Shown here piece by piece: positions 1-13,200 of a DNA stretch of 64,000 nt. The stretch's first letter is position 1; each line of letters opens with the position of its first letter. This stretch comes from Lineus longissimus (Eukaryota; Nemertea; Pilidiophora; Heteronemertea; Lineidae), in NCBI RefSeq assembly GCF_910592395.1, contig NC_088308.1, positions 2,110,001-2,174,000 on the forward strand, in the 5' to 3' direction. Below the pieces are notes generated by a model that was not told the DNA's origin, did not search any database, and worked only from the letters and a program-made list of their open reading frames with translations. Made by a program: the position numbers and the translations under genes.

Positions 1-683
1 AGGCCTATAATTTCAAAGCAAATGCACAAGAAACACCCAGGTGAAAAATGAGTGCTAAATGTCAGAAGATTTTCACCCAAACAGCAAAAAGGCAAGAAGT
101 GTCTTTTAGTTTTTTGCAAAGCACAGACAATGTTCAAAATATGATAGAGAGAGAAGAAATTTGCACTTGTCACCCGAAAATCTGCAATTGGCACCCAGAT
201 TTAAAAGAAGATAAAGGTTGAAATAGCAGAGGACTTACAACAATGAGAAAAGGGTCACAAGCTTTCTACTCTGCACTTGCGATTATCACTATTTCCAAAC
301 ATGGGGCACTCAACACTTCTGATGGGAAAAAATCATCAAAATTGAGAAAAAAATACTTGAAAGTCTGCTACAGGGTTTGAAATGGCCTGATTATATCCAG
401 GGGGACATGTTGGGTTGTGGTTTCTGCCTTTCATTATACGCAAATTTAGAAGTTTTGGCTGGATCATTGGAGTCCTCATGAGAAGGTCCGACAATCTAAA
501 AAGCAACACCTGGATCTACACTGCACTTATATGTGTAACGATCACAAAATGTTCTTCTAGCTGCGGAAAGGTAACACTCGTAAGGCTGATATTATGATAA
601 AAACCCTACAAAACAATTTCTACGCAATTAATGCCCAACTAAATCTAAGTGCTATTAAACTTCACAGAATTTCTATCAATTAG
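1..683. other. 3' flank of USP54, no gene seen
   Basis: AT-rich sequence with only short chance reading frames. I see no splice-bounded exon, RNA gene or repeat here. If exon 13 is spliced internally, a further exon could lie here or to the left of the window. Confidence 0.5.
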
Positions 684-689
684 TTTATT
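684..689 (-). terminator. Candidate poly(A) signal AATAAA for USP54
   Basis: The only clear AATAAA on the minus strand downstream of the stop at 959. It would give a 3' UTR of about 300 nt. Confidence 0.5.
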
Positions 690-958
690 AGTTGAAATGT
701 TGCAATGATCTCCTTGGAAGAATTATGCAGGATGGGCGATATTTCAACAAAAAATGCTCTAGAATAGTTTGTCAGGAGTAAAATGTGGAAGATTACACAA
801 AGTTTGTCCCAGTTTAAAAGTCTTCCGTAACAGAACAATATCACACCCCTGGTTGCTCTTCAAGCAGGGTTGAGAAAAACACTAGAATGCTGGCATTCGT
901 CAAGAGCTCCCAAACAATACATACATGTATGTTGTCATTTGGTGTCATTCCAAAGACT

Positions 959-1236
959 TCACTCGGACACCTTGTCACCCATGTATCCCCTTCTGCAAAA
1001 ATTAACCCTTGGAGAGCACTGCAAAGTCAAAAGTCTGCCAGCCGGAACATGGAAACACAACGTACCGTGATCATCTGGATAATTTAAATGCGACTGAGAC
1101 TTGGACTTCTTCATAATTCCATTGGATGGCAGATGCTTGGGGCCCTTGCTCTTGCCCCGGACGTCACAATTTATACACACATTCGTCTCCGGGATCCAAC
1201 TGTCGTTTTTCCGACACCTTGGGCAGTGAGTCAAAT
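959..1236 (-). CDS. USP54: USP54 exon 13: C-terminal Cys4 zinc-ribbon-like motif
   Basis: Acceptor ATTTTCTTTCAG; the first two bases complete an Asp codon. The exon encodes residues 1698-1789 and ends at TGA 959-961. It opens with [10 protein letters not shown] and [10 protein letters not shown], i.e. CxxC-x12-CxxC, a typical zinc ribbon spacing, then a basic [15 protein letters not shown] stretch. After that the sequence loses character. A consensus donor GTACGT lies in the exon (about 1066-1071), so the last ~33 residues could instead be intronic in some transcripts. Confidence 0.8.
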
Positions 1237-4200
1237 CTGAAAGAAAATATTATTTCCTAGGTCAATTTTCAAGAATGTATTCGATGAGAGTAGAAAAAAC
1301 CTCTAGAATACCACAAGTTGTAATTGACCTTCTGCCTTGAAGCTTCACAATGTACAGAAACTTGTGACTAAATACATGTACCACAGTTGATAACACTGTA
1401 AATTAACCGATCATGGTGCTTGAGCCTACTTCTTCTGTCCATAATTTCTATTCATTACCGCTGTAATATGATTTCACAGTAAACTGTGTTCTTACCTGGA
1501 ACAGCTTTGTGCATGTTGACATTCCACCGCGTATCCAACTGCTGCCTCTGAGATGACTGACTCGGATGCTGCACATATTGTCCTTGACCCTGTGACACAT
1601 ATTGTCCTTGACCCTGCTGCCTATGACCTTGACCATGATTCACCAAAGACTGTCCACAAGGGGCATAATGAGATTGCTGCCGACTGTCTAATGTCCGACT
1701 GGTGGCATTTGAATAACGTCCATCAGCCTGCATGACTGGTATAGGATTGTGTGCAGAAGTCCGTTGCTGAGGCTGAGACACACTATTTGGCACATTAACA
1801 TTAGGTCCTTGCCTCCCCTGGGAGGCCACACTGGTCTGTATCCCAAGGGCAGCAGGGTCATGGTAGTGATAGTAGCCCGAAGGGGCAGGAGCAGAGATTT
1901 GACGGCCAAGCTGAGCTTGGTTTGATTTAGCACCAGATTCGAACTTAGATCCTTCAGAATTCATACGCACAGGCGGCTGACCACTTGATGCATTTTGACC
2001 TTGTTCATTTTGTTTACTATTTTCATCGGGATTCAGAGATGAACGCCGTACAGGTGGTGGGGGTGGCATCTTCCGTTTATCCTGTGTCGACCGCTGTTTC
2101 TCTAATGTTTGCTGTCCCGGTTGTGGATGACGCACCCCCTGACCTTGTCTGTTTGTAACATCCTTCGTCGGTAACGTCCGATAAACCAGATTTTTTGCAT
2201 TTTTCTGAGAATCATTAGAAGCATTAGAATTATTAGAAACATTGCTATCAGTCTTCTGGTGGAATCCCACTAACATCTCTGGCGGTGGTGGGGGTAAATC
2301 ATCAATATCGTCAACCTTGCTGACCTGCATAACCTGACTACTTTTCATCGTCGTTGCTTTTTGCTTACTCAAATAATCAAGGTAGACCTCGACGTTCTTT
2401 GACTTCTGCTGCTTGGCCTGTTCAGCTTTCATTGCCTGTTCACGTTTTGAACCCTTCTTGGGTAACGTTGCGTAAATATCATAAGTCCGACCACTTTCAT
2501 CAGTGCACAACGCATTATCCACTGAATTACTCCTTGGAACATTTCCCGCCATAATCCTATTAGAATTTCCCGCCACCATCCCATGAGGTTGCGTCGCCTT
2601 GACAGGTCCTGTGTGTCGTTTCAGTTTTCTTTCCCGCACACTATAAACACCACTTTCTGATCCACTTTTTGGGATGCTCATCGAGCTGCTATGACTTGAA
2701 TCACTATCCCGCTCCGAATCCCGCTGAATATTTAACAACTGCTGCGGCATTGGATCTTTGAATGAAGTCATCTGCTGTCCACCTGGATTCAATTGTGGCT
2801 TCATAGCAGTCACACGCGGCCCAGTCTTCGACTGCACCATATTACGATTCTGTCGTTCCAACGTGTTCTGTCCAGCTTGCGAGAACTGACCAGATGTCGA
2901 TGTTGAATGCGTCATTTGATAGCTGGCTGACGATTTGGGAAGTGTGCCTGTCGACTGAGACTTGGTCATCTGCTTGAGTCCTTGCGGATAACTAGGTGTT
3001 CCCTCATGGCTGTCTGTATCAGTGCTCATTGAGCTGATGCTGAAATTAAGCGATGGATCCTTCTATTATTGGGGTTTTTAACACGCAACGAAAATTGAAC
3101 GTTTCATCAAAAAACAACTTGAAAACCAATAATCAATCTTGACATGATACGATATCGAAGGTGCCATTAATGATGGAAAATGACTGATTGACTTTTCCTA
3201 CCTCTGTTGGTCTCCAACACTGATGTCGCTTTGTGTCGAGTGGTTCGACTCCTGCCTCGTTACAATATTACGATGCAACCCCTTGCTTCTCATGACACAG
3301 GTGTTATGCTTGAGCTGGGCGTGCATGAACGATTGGTAATCAATGTAGGGGATGTCCATGGCCTGTTTTAATGACACTGAAAGAAAGATTGAAAAGTGGA
3401 AGGGTTTTTCCTTGGCCTAGCACATGTACCTGGTACAAGGAATATCAGTATGACAGCTCCTTCAAAGGGTGTAGCAATTAAAGTACAGCAATTTGCCCAA
3501 GGTCACAAGTGTTTCTGTGTTGGGTGACACATGATATTCAGACTTGGAGTCAGAGAGCTAGCATCCCTCATCCTCCCAGTCAATCCACCTCTGCCACAGA
3601 TCTACAACAGGACCTAACTTACATGTCGCTTGTGAACATAGCTGCAGAGCAGTGCTCATGTCATCTTTATTTTCCTTCTCAGTCGATTTCAGCATAAGGT
3701 CTTCCGCCATCAGCAGCAAGTGATCGAAATGGCTCTTGAAACCTGTGAGCAAAAGATAAAGATGCAATACAGATTCGCCACGACAGAACAAGCTTCACAT
3801 GTTTCTCACTATGATGTGGTGACTTCTCCTCATTCTGCGAAGGGAACAGGCCCAAGGAATTGCAGCACTATGCCTCAATTAAAGGATGTAGCAATCACAG
3901 AACTCTCTTGTCCAGGTTCACAAGCAACGTGTCAGCATCTTAACCATAAGATCATGTCACACCTCTTAGTACCTTGGTTCCCCAAGGAGCCTCACATACT
4001 CAACAAACTTACCTAGCTTCTCGTAAGACGACGGGTCAAGATTCTCCATGTTGATGCCATTATTGGTGCCAGGAACCTGATTCAGATTGGCCCGTATCAG
4101 CAACCCCTGGGTCGACATGTCATTTCGGTTACCATCTACCAAGTCTGAAAATGAACAATATTCATGAATTTGGAGAAATTTTCAAACAGAGAAAGCTGAG

Positions 4201-7200
4201 CTTCGTAAAAATATCCTTAGTCAGCAACTCTGAAATTGTTTTAAATAATCACAGCCAGATTTGTCTTTTTGAAGGTACATGACTAAACTGATCAATGTTT
4301 ACCTTTTTGCTGATTGTCCAATGGGCTGTCGTCCCTTGGTGTGGATGATTTACTACTTCCTGAGCCACTCTGCGTCTTTACTTCTTGACTGGTCTGTCGG
4401 TACGGTTGTCGCGACATGGTGTAAACATTCCCTTGAGATGCCAGGAACACATTACGAGGCTGCTGCGTCGCAGAGGAAGAAACGGTAGGAGAATCTACGG
4501 ACATACTGCTGGCCGAACTGGCGCTGTTACGGTCCCCACTTGTTCCACTTTCATTGCTCCGATAACCGGAATCTTGGTGTGATCCTAACGAAGACGTATC
4601 TGGGATGTCAACTTTTAACGTCTCCCGTACATTACTCGGTACATTCTGCAAGTTCTTATTTCCCTGGTTGCTGTTGATTACTGTTAATGGCGCCTGGGCT
4701 TTCAAAGGCCCCTTGGTATTCTGCTTCTTCAACCCTGGTGCCAACTGGCCCCGCATGCCTTGCTGCATCTTCAGGATGTTCTCAACTGCTTTGCGGTTTA
4801 TGTACGCCCCTCCAACATCCTGGTCAGACTTTCCAGAATCACTCCCACCACTCTGAACACTTGTCTGCGAGTTGAGCAAATTCATCTTCTGAGTAGATCG
4901 TGGTTCTTCCTTTGCCGGGGGAAGGTCATCAACGTTGACATAAGTATGGGAATCATTGGCAGTCTTTCGCCTCGGACGTGGCAAGCTAGCAAAACCATTC
5001 TCCACAAAAGTACCAGTGTGGACCATGAACGAATCGTCATAGGTCCTGGAACCCAACGCTTTCTTTGGCGGGTCTTGTAAGACAGCTGGTGCATTTCCTG
5101 GATATTGGTGCAAGTTTCCTTCAACTGATTTTGCTCGCATGAATGTTCCATGCTGCTGAGGACCATGCAGGCCACCATCAATAGATTTTGCCCTCCCGTA
5201 GGTAGCGTCCCGTGAACTAGCATGCGAGGTCAGGTTATCATCTACGGAATGCGCCCGGACTACTTTCTTGGTAGGTGTCACAATCAGATTATCAGCCGAA
5301 CTACTCTTCACAATGCCATCTTTTGGGCCATCTTCTGGACTGGGCACCTCATCGGGATTGACATAACCTCGAATCACGTCTGCTCCTACCCTCCCTCTAC
5401 CTTTCTTGAAACTCTCCTTCCGTTGGATTTCAGCCACTTTAGTGAGAAACTTAGGATCCCAGGCACCGGTTGGGGATTTCGGAGAATCGGGTGCTTTTCC
5501 TGACCTCTTGTGACCATGCCCCGACATAGTGTAACCATATGCGTCATTGATATCTTTTTCTGATGTTTTAGAGTCCATAGACTTTGTTCTCTTGTGCCTT
5601 GAGGGGCTGCTGCCATGACTACTATTGGAGTTCTTCCGCTGTAGTGGTGCAGGTTTGTGCTTTTCCTTCACCGCAACCTGCGGCTTTGGGGGTTGTTGTT
5701 GTTGTTGCACACTGTCGACATGTCCGTAACCCGGCGTGCACCCAGCTTTACCGCCATAATTCATATTATACCCAGTGGGGATGTACTGACCACTTTGCAT
5801 CGGTGGAGCATTCTGGTCAACATTAGAATTCATTCTGCTATATCCACCATCAACTTGGTCACCTGCTCGTGTCTTAGCATATATCGTCTCCATCGGCTGC
5901 ACCTGCATACCAGTACGCTGGGTCTTCAACTTGCCATATTGATTAGTCCCAACCTGCTTTCCAGGCTGACCTACATATTGCTTCTTAGATCGATCAGCAT
6001 CAAGAGGAATTTCACCAGTTGGCTCCAAGTTCCCTGAAATGGCGATAAGGAAACTTCCCTGCCGATGATGTTCTACCATTGGTTTCTTCTGTCGCTTAGC
6101 ATCGTCATCATCACCATCGTAGCGTCCCCACTCAGGACTGGGTGTGACAGCTCGTCTTGATGGCGCTAATACTTGCTCCTTGGTTTCCCATGGTGTGGGG
6201 GTGACAGCACGCCTCTGGGCAGCATTTAGGTCACTCGACGCCTGATCTTTTCCACCTTGTGGATTCGGAGGATGAGCGAGTAGATTGTCTGGGCTAAGGC
6301 TGCGATCACGGCTGGAGGCTGAAACAAAGATTGGTATGGCAATGAAATCATGAGCACAAGATTAAATGAAAAAAGTCGCATCATCAAAGTGAATAAAACC
6401 TCTGTTCATTAGGAGAGAAATAAAGAAACCTACTTCTGCTGTGTCTTGGCTGTATTTTTTCAGAAACTGGGTAAGTCGCTTTTGGGGCCGTAGTGGGATC
6501 AATCGCCTGACCATCTGGGTTGGCGTACATCAGCAGCAACGGTTGGTAGCGCCCCTTACAGCACTTGTCGATAACGTCCTGGAAGTTACGCCCCATCACC
6601 TTGACGGTGGCATCATCAAAATATATCCAGGCACTTGACTTTGTATGCCACATGAAGGTTGAGTAGTGTTTCCCATAGTAGCAGACGATGCCCATGAGCT
6701 GATAGTTAGTGTGTCTCGCGTCGCCATCTTTGACAAAGTTGAACAACTGAAAAGGTGTTAAAATGGCAGATAAGCAAACATACTATTGATACCTTATATT
6801 GGAATGAATGTTTCGGCTACAGCCATGCCCTTTTGTATCATGAGTGTCTTCCAACTCTGGTTCAAGCCTAGTCTGATTCCAATGCATGTTTCCCAGTCGG
6901 GTGCCAGTACAAGCAGCTGTCTCTTTCAACCATGCTAAAACTGACACTATACTTCTTGGCCGAAGGCTTCAAGAAATGCAAGGAGGAGGTCTGGAGAAAT
7001 GCAAAATAGTCAAGCAAAGACTTCTGCAAAGAAAGATCACTTACATCTGTGAGGCGGATATTCGTTCCGATCGTCTCCGCAACATCAAGGATCTGATCAA
7101 ATGATGGCCGGTCTGAATCCCAGATCAGCCCAAGACTCAGGATGTCTGGGTTGTTCATCAAGTTCCTTCGGATGAGGACCTTCCTTCCACATGCACTCTG

Positions 7201-10200
7201 CAAGAAAAACATACAGATTGTATGAAATGAACCAAACGAAGCAATGAGGACCAACATGGTGTCTAGTGTCAAGTGCCAGGCCCTGCATTGGTCTCCAGAA
7301 AATCAGACAACACAGATGGCCAAGTACTTACTGGACATTCCCTGTAATCACCAGAAGTATGGGCTCGCCCAACCAACATACTGAACTTTTCGGACGGATC
7401 GCAGTAGTGTCCTTCCTCTTCCATGAGCCCGCTTGCTTGAGAACTGAAAAGAAATAAGTGTTCATCAGAAAGTGGCAGTCTTCGTGTCAACTACCGTGTT
7501 GACCATTTCTCACTTTGCGAAGTTTTCGACAAAATTGCTGTGGGCTCTCTAGTATTTTCATTTTATGACAAGCTTTGATTTTGGTTGGAGGCCTACTACC
7601 ATTTTCCTCAACCAGTTCAAGTAAAAGTTGCATGAAAAACTTGTACGGAATACTTACGCCAAAGCAGAAGCAGAGACGTACAACACCATCTGATTGAAGG
7701 GCAAGGGTTCTGATGAGGCTCCACACGGGCACACGATCTGCTCAACAACTTGCAGTGAGAACTTCTGGTGAGGGATGCAATGGGGGACCTGACACTTGTC
7801 CTCATTTTCTTCGTGGGCAATGTGGTAGTGGATGCGGTAGAGGATATTCTCCTGGAAAGATAAGACGGAAATGTATGGTTGAGGAAACATACGAAAACGT
7901 CATATTAACCAGAAGTTCTGATCAGTGACAGTCGTGGTCAGAAGTGATATCTGGGGTTAATGTATGACCACAATTTTACACTCCCGAGGCAAGAATAGGG
8001 TTAATATTTTTGACCAAGAAAACACTTGAGCGTCAAATGGCCAAAACGTACCAAAGTAGTATACACACAAACAGCTTTAGATTTATCTTGGTTTCTAAAT
8101 CTCAGCTTAGCTTAATCCCATCAAGAAAATCACCTTGTTCCCAATATATGCAATGGAGTGTCCTCAGCCTAGGCCTAACTGGCGAATCTCCCAATTTAAC
8201 ACCAAAATACCCTGCAGCGAATATGAGTGCTGAGCCTATGCGAGACCATTATTTCACTGTGTAGACGTTCTGAGGACTGCTTTTATAACAAAAACACAAA
8301 AGACACACAAATAGAGCCATTGTTGAAATAATCAGTCTTTAATAAGCTTATTTTTCAAATCTTGTGGAGACAAACTTCAATTTGGTATCTGTCTTCTTCT
8401 GCATGCCTCTGGGGGGCTATGCACTACTGCCCCACACCTGGTAGGCTCTAACTCCATGGCAGACCTGACACCACAGTGTGGCCATGATAGAAATATATCT
8501 TTCAATTTTCCAAACTTCGGAATAACCTAATAAACCACAAACAACGTTGATGTCTTTGACTGGTCTCAATCCAACAACAGTCCAATTTTTGTGACAAGTC
8601 TTCAACTTCATCACTCCCCACCAGAGGTCACCGCGAGGTGTTCCAGGAACGATCTGACAGTGTGTCCCGCCATTTACGCCTCATTAACATATTGGACACG
8701 CTCATTCACGAGTGTCTACAAATATGGGTCACCACTCCAAACCTCAATTTTGACGGTATGCCAAATCTCAGTTGAGTCACTCTTCGATACTTAGTCCCGC
8801 ACATTCAGGTTCGATTAAGAATATCTGCCATCCGCCCACCATCCAGGATCGCTTATGCAATTCTTTTCCATAAAGAACCAAATATAACCTTTTGATTCAT
8901 TTATTTGCAGGATTTGAAAGGGCCGAATTTGGCTAGGGTATCAGATTGAATGAGGAGTCTGGGAGAGAACAATACCACTCCAGGGTTTGGCACGGTGACA
9001 AATCTGATGAGCGACGCCCCTTATGACACCTTCGAGGGGATTTACTGGAAGATTCCGCCACTCAAAGCAACTTGTTACATTTCCCAAACAACAATCCAAG
9101 CAGATACTTCCTACAAGTTGCATTTATACCCTTATGCCCAAACCCTCAGCTTGAGCACGAGTGCTTCCCCTGATTATCCCTGTGCGAACTGACCCGGCTT
9201 CGAATTCACAAAATTTCACTTGAGGTTAAGCTTGGCTGCTATTGATTTTCAAGCGTACTCATTGGGTCTGTGATCAACAGACGGTTGTGGGCAGGTGATC
9301 AAGCCTACTACACTGTTTACTACAGAAAACCTCACTTGAAAGCCCTCCTCAATTATAAGGCAGGATTCCAACACTTTTCAAAAGCAAAATACAAGACAAC
9401 TTCAATTGTTCAATCAACAACTAATACAATATAGCCCAAACACAAAATCTGTTATTTTTTTACTGGTTTTTGTAGAAAGGTTTTGAAACGTCAATACTAC
9501 GAAACACTGACAAGAAATCAATAGATTTATTTGAGGTAGGTCATGACTAGTCATCTTCCTCATTGAGAAAAATTGAGACAAACTAGACAGGATATCTTGA
9601 ACATGCACATGGCATCCACTGGATTACCCAACCGGGCAGGAAGTTCTTTCCGAGTCTTCTACCACTGTTACTGATAGGTTTTTAGAGTCGACCAATGAGT
9701 GAACAGACAAGAAAGAAATATGAAACGGTTCATGACCATCCTCCATGTTAAATATCCAACACGCGGAAATCCCTAATGTCAGCAGAAGCCTCACGTTCCC
9801 GATAAAACTGATTGACAGGTCAGACAAAATCTCAACAGAAGCCACAAGACTTATTCCAGGACACAACATTTAATGACAGCGGTCAAAGGATGACCCTTTT
9901 TACATGTCCCTTATGGCATCACCCATTGAACCCTCAGAACCACAGACACCTTTAATATGGACGTGACAAAAATCTGAAAAGCATGACATGATTACTGTCA
10001 AATTTTGTCAAGAGAGCAAATTGAATTTTCCAGGTTTTTCTTGACCATCTAGCAATGATAAAGCCCAATGAAAATAGTGGCCGCACGAACCAGGTGGACC
10101 ATGAATGTTACCTTTGCCAAAGTGGATGGGTGACGCCTGATGTTGACCTGATCACAATCATGCACAGATGGAAAATGTTATTTTCAGACACCAAACAAAT

Positions 10201-13200
10201 GGTTTCGAGATTGTGTTAGAAATTTAATTTTCCACCTCTTCGAGTGGATCATATTGTTCAATCCTTGTGAGGGTTCTGTTTTGATGACAGGGGAGTGTTT
10301 CGACCCCTAACCATTGTTTTGCCACTGAAGGTTCCAGGAATGCAATCGATCTGAAATTCAGTAAGTCCTTTGCATTTTTGACATGACATTCTATCGCTCT
10401 ACATTTTTGAGGCGACATTCTATCGCTGGTTTAATTAAGAAATGTGTTGTTGTCATCACAGAAAGGTAAGAGTGGTGTCTAGTTTCAAGTTGGCAGCCAG
10501 AATGAGCCAGAAAGCTTCCCCTTCCAAAACTACCAAACCTTGCCAGAATTGGTTGCTGACATTTAAAGGGACGTTCTATAATGAACATAGCTTACATGTT
10601 TCAGTTCTCTCAGGACTCAATTAGCTTATGATCTGGTTTCAGACTCAGGCTTGGAACTGTCCGTCTTGAACTCAACATCTATCTTCCGTACCTCCTTTCA
10701 ACTATCTCTTTATCAGAGCCAGCAGCTGGAGCACCGAAAAGGCTGATAACTGATATAAAGATGGGGTCCTTTATAGATACCCGAACAATGGTAAGAATTG
10801 TTGAAATGGGGCAGATGATACGGCAGACTCATCATACGGCGTCTGAACAATCTAGACACAGCAGCCATTTTGGATAAGATCAGATGCTCTCGCTACATTA
10901 ACATTATGCTAATGATATTTAGCTAATTACCACTGATTGGGGGGCGATATTGTACCTAAGAGAATTTCTGAAGATAGCATCAATTTTTGCCTCTTTTCTT
11001 ATTTTGATAATGGGAGGCATTTGGTCAGCACATCTGTTGATGCGGTTTGAATCTGATGTGATATTGCAGCCAATCATGAATAGTAAGCCCGTATTTATAT
11101 CCAAAATACTGTTGAATACCAAGAAGGTAGTTTAACCAATACATCAATTTGCAAAATTGATGAAAATGGTCAATAAAGCCACCATTGCTTCCATAATCAC
11201 TCATCGGGTGTGCAACAAGCCATCAACAAAACCAATCAAACATCAATGTCACCTTTCATTGCCGCAACACAGAATGATTCAAAAACAGCAGGAGCTAATC
11301 ACCATTTCAATATTCCAATCTAAAATTGGAAAATCTATATTCTCTGAGCCATAACTGTATGAAAATGAAGCTTATTACATTAGGGATTCCGCCTACTTTG
11401 AGTTAAATTGGCAAACGGTTTGATGTAGATCACCAACCGTCATGACATTAAAAGTCCTTGGCGTGGGAAGTAAGTTAAGTGAGATTTGTTAAGGGAAGTT
11501 CAGATGGTGTGTTCAAGCCTGACTGCCATTGCTTAAGGTTGCAAGTATTTCCATTTATTGAGACCACACTTAGATCAGGAGCTGTCAACTCATACTGTGT
11601 GTAGCTGAAGCTGGGTGTCCCATACTCAGGTGAAAGTCTCTTAACCTTTGTCTTCCTCCACAGCAAATTGATAAGAGTTCCAGACAAACTCTCCCTTTAT
11701 TTCCTGACAAACAGGGAAGGTGTCACAACAAAACATTTTCACAGTTCAGTCATGTGTCAGTCAATTTGCATTCAAGCGTGAATCCACAGAGGGTGTTAAA
11801 ATAGGGACAAAGGGGGGATTGTAGGTGGTGAAGGGTTGATCATGACAAAGGACTAAACTGGAACATGGAGGATGGTTTCAACACAATTTTTGAAGAATTC
11901 ATATGTGATATGCAGAAAGAACTACCGGAGAGCTTGGCATACTTAGGTTGAATCAGGAGAGGATTCATCACATGTTATGCTCTTCAACCGTTTGGTTCAC
12001 AAATCGGTGGTGTTCTTTCTAATAATAGGGACGAAAAGATGGCAAAAGATAGGACACGCTTAGCACTATTGTTTAGTTGGTGGGTTTAAAAGATTCCAAT
12101 ATGGCACACCCAGCCAAATTGCACATCAAGGACACAGACTTCTTCATTTTTCCACGATAAGAGACCTTTACTTTGCATGCAGATTGAACCATCTGTGGAA
12201 ATGCAGTCCCAGTTCCAACGGTTCCCTGAAAAGGACTTCAGAAGTCATGTTGAGACCCTTTCACAACTTGACAGACAACTTGGTGATCATAGGCAATAAG
12301 TTGAAACAACATTGAAGAACTTGTTGTTTAGGCCCTTTTGACTTGACTCAAATGGGAGATTTACTGGACTTTCATTAGCTAAACTTTACACGTTTAATAA
12401 TTTAAGGCCAAAAGTATTTGGACAATTTTTACCCCAGTGCATTCTTGCGTATAAGTCTATAAAAGCGTATAATTAACCAAGAAAGCCATTGCAGATCTGA
12501 CATTCCTTAGTATTATCAAAACCATTTAACACTTTTGTTGGGGGAAGTTTTGTGGAAAATTTAAAAGACATATGGCCTGCCTACATTGGTCACATGGGTA
12601 CAAAACTCTTTGGCTAAAGTCATAGGAATGTCAATCTTTATTGTATTCACACAAAGTCAATTTATGTTAAATCAATAATATTCAAAATATTTCAGCCAAG
12701 CTGCTTAACAAAACAACTACTTTTTCTGATTGGGACACCCTGTATGGCACACAAGCACACATGTTACAAGCCATCAATGATCAATTAGATACCCGTGTCT
12801 TCTCCTCAATTCTTTCTTTATCATCCCTCGACAAGCTGTTTGAACAATGCAATCATATCGATTCAGTCTGGGTTATCTTTGAATATGGACAAAGAAAACA
12901 CACAACACATCTTTCTGAAGGTTAATTAGCCAAAGGATGAATGTGGAGCTGTCACAAGATGAATCCATTGCACAGTCCAAGCCAGAAGAAAGTTAACCGC
13001 TTCTTTTATGTAGCTAAAGACTGAAAGGAGGGTATGCTTCCTGCTGTGTGCATTGTACAGTACTGGTCAAAAAGACTTTTTTGCCATGCTTTACAGAAAG
13101 GCATCGGGCTATCAAAAAGTTCTTTAATCCAAACCACATGACGATGGATTGCCTCTTTCCCAATGCAAATACTTGATGACAAAACAGGTGACATAAAGTG

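Noticed and set aside
1448-2554. Several 60-80 codon ORFs on both strands over exon 12
   Set aside because: Frame shadows of the USP54 coding sequence.
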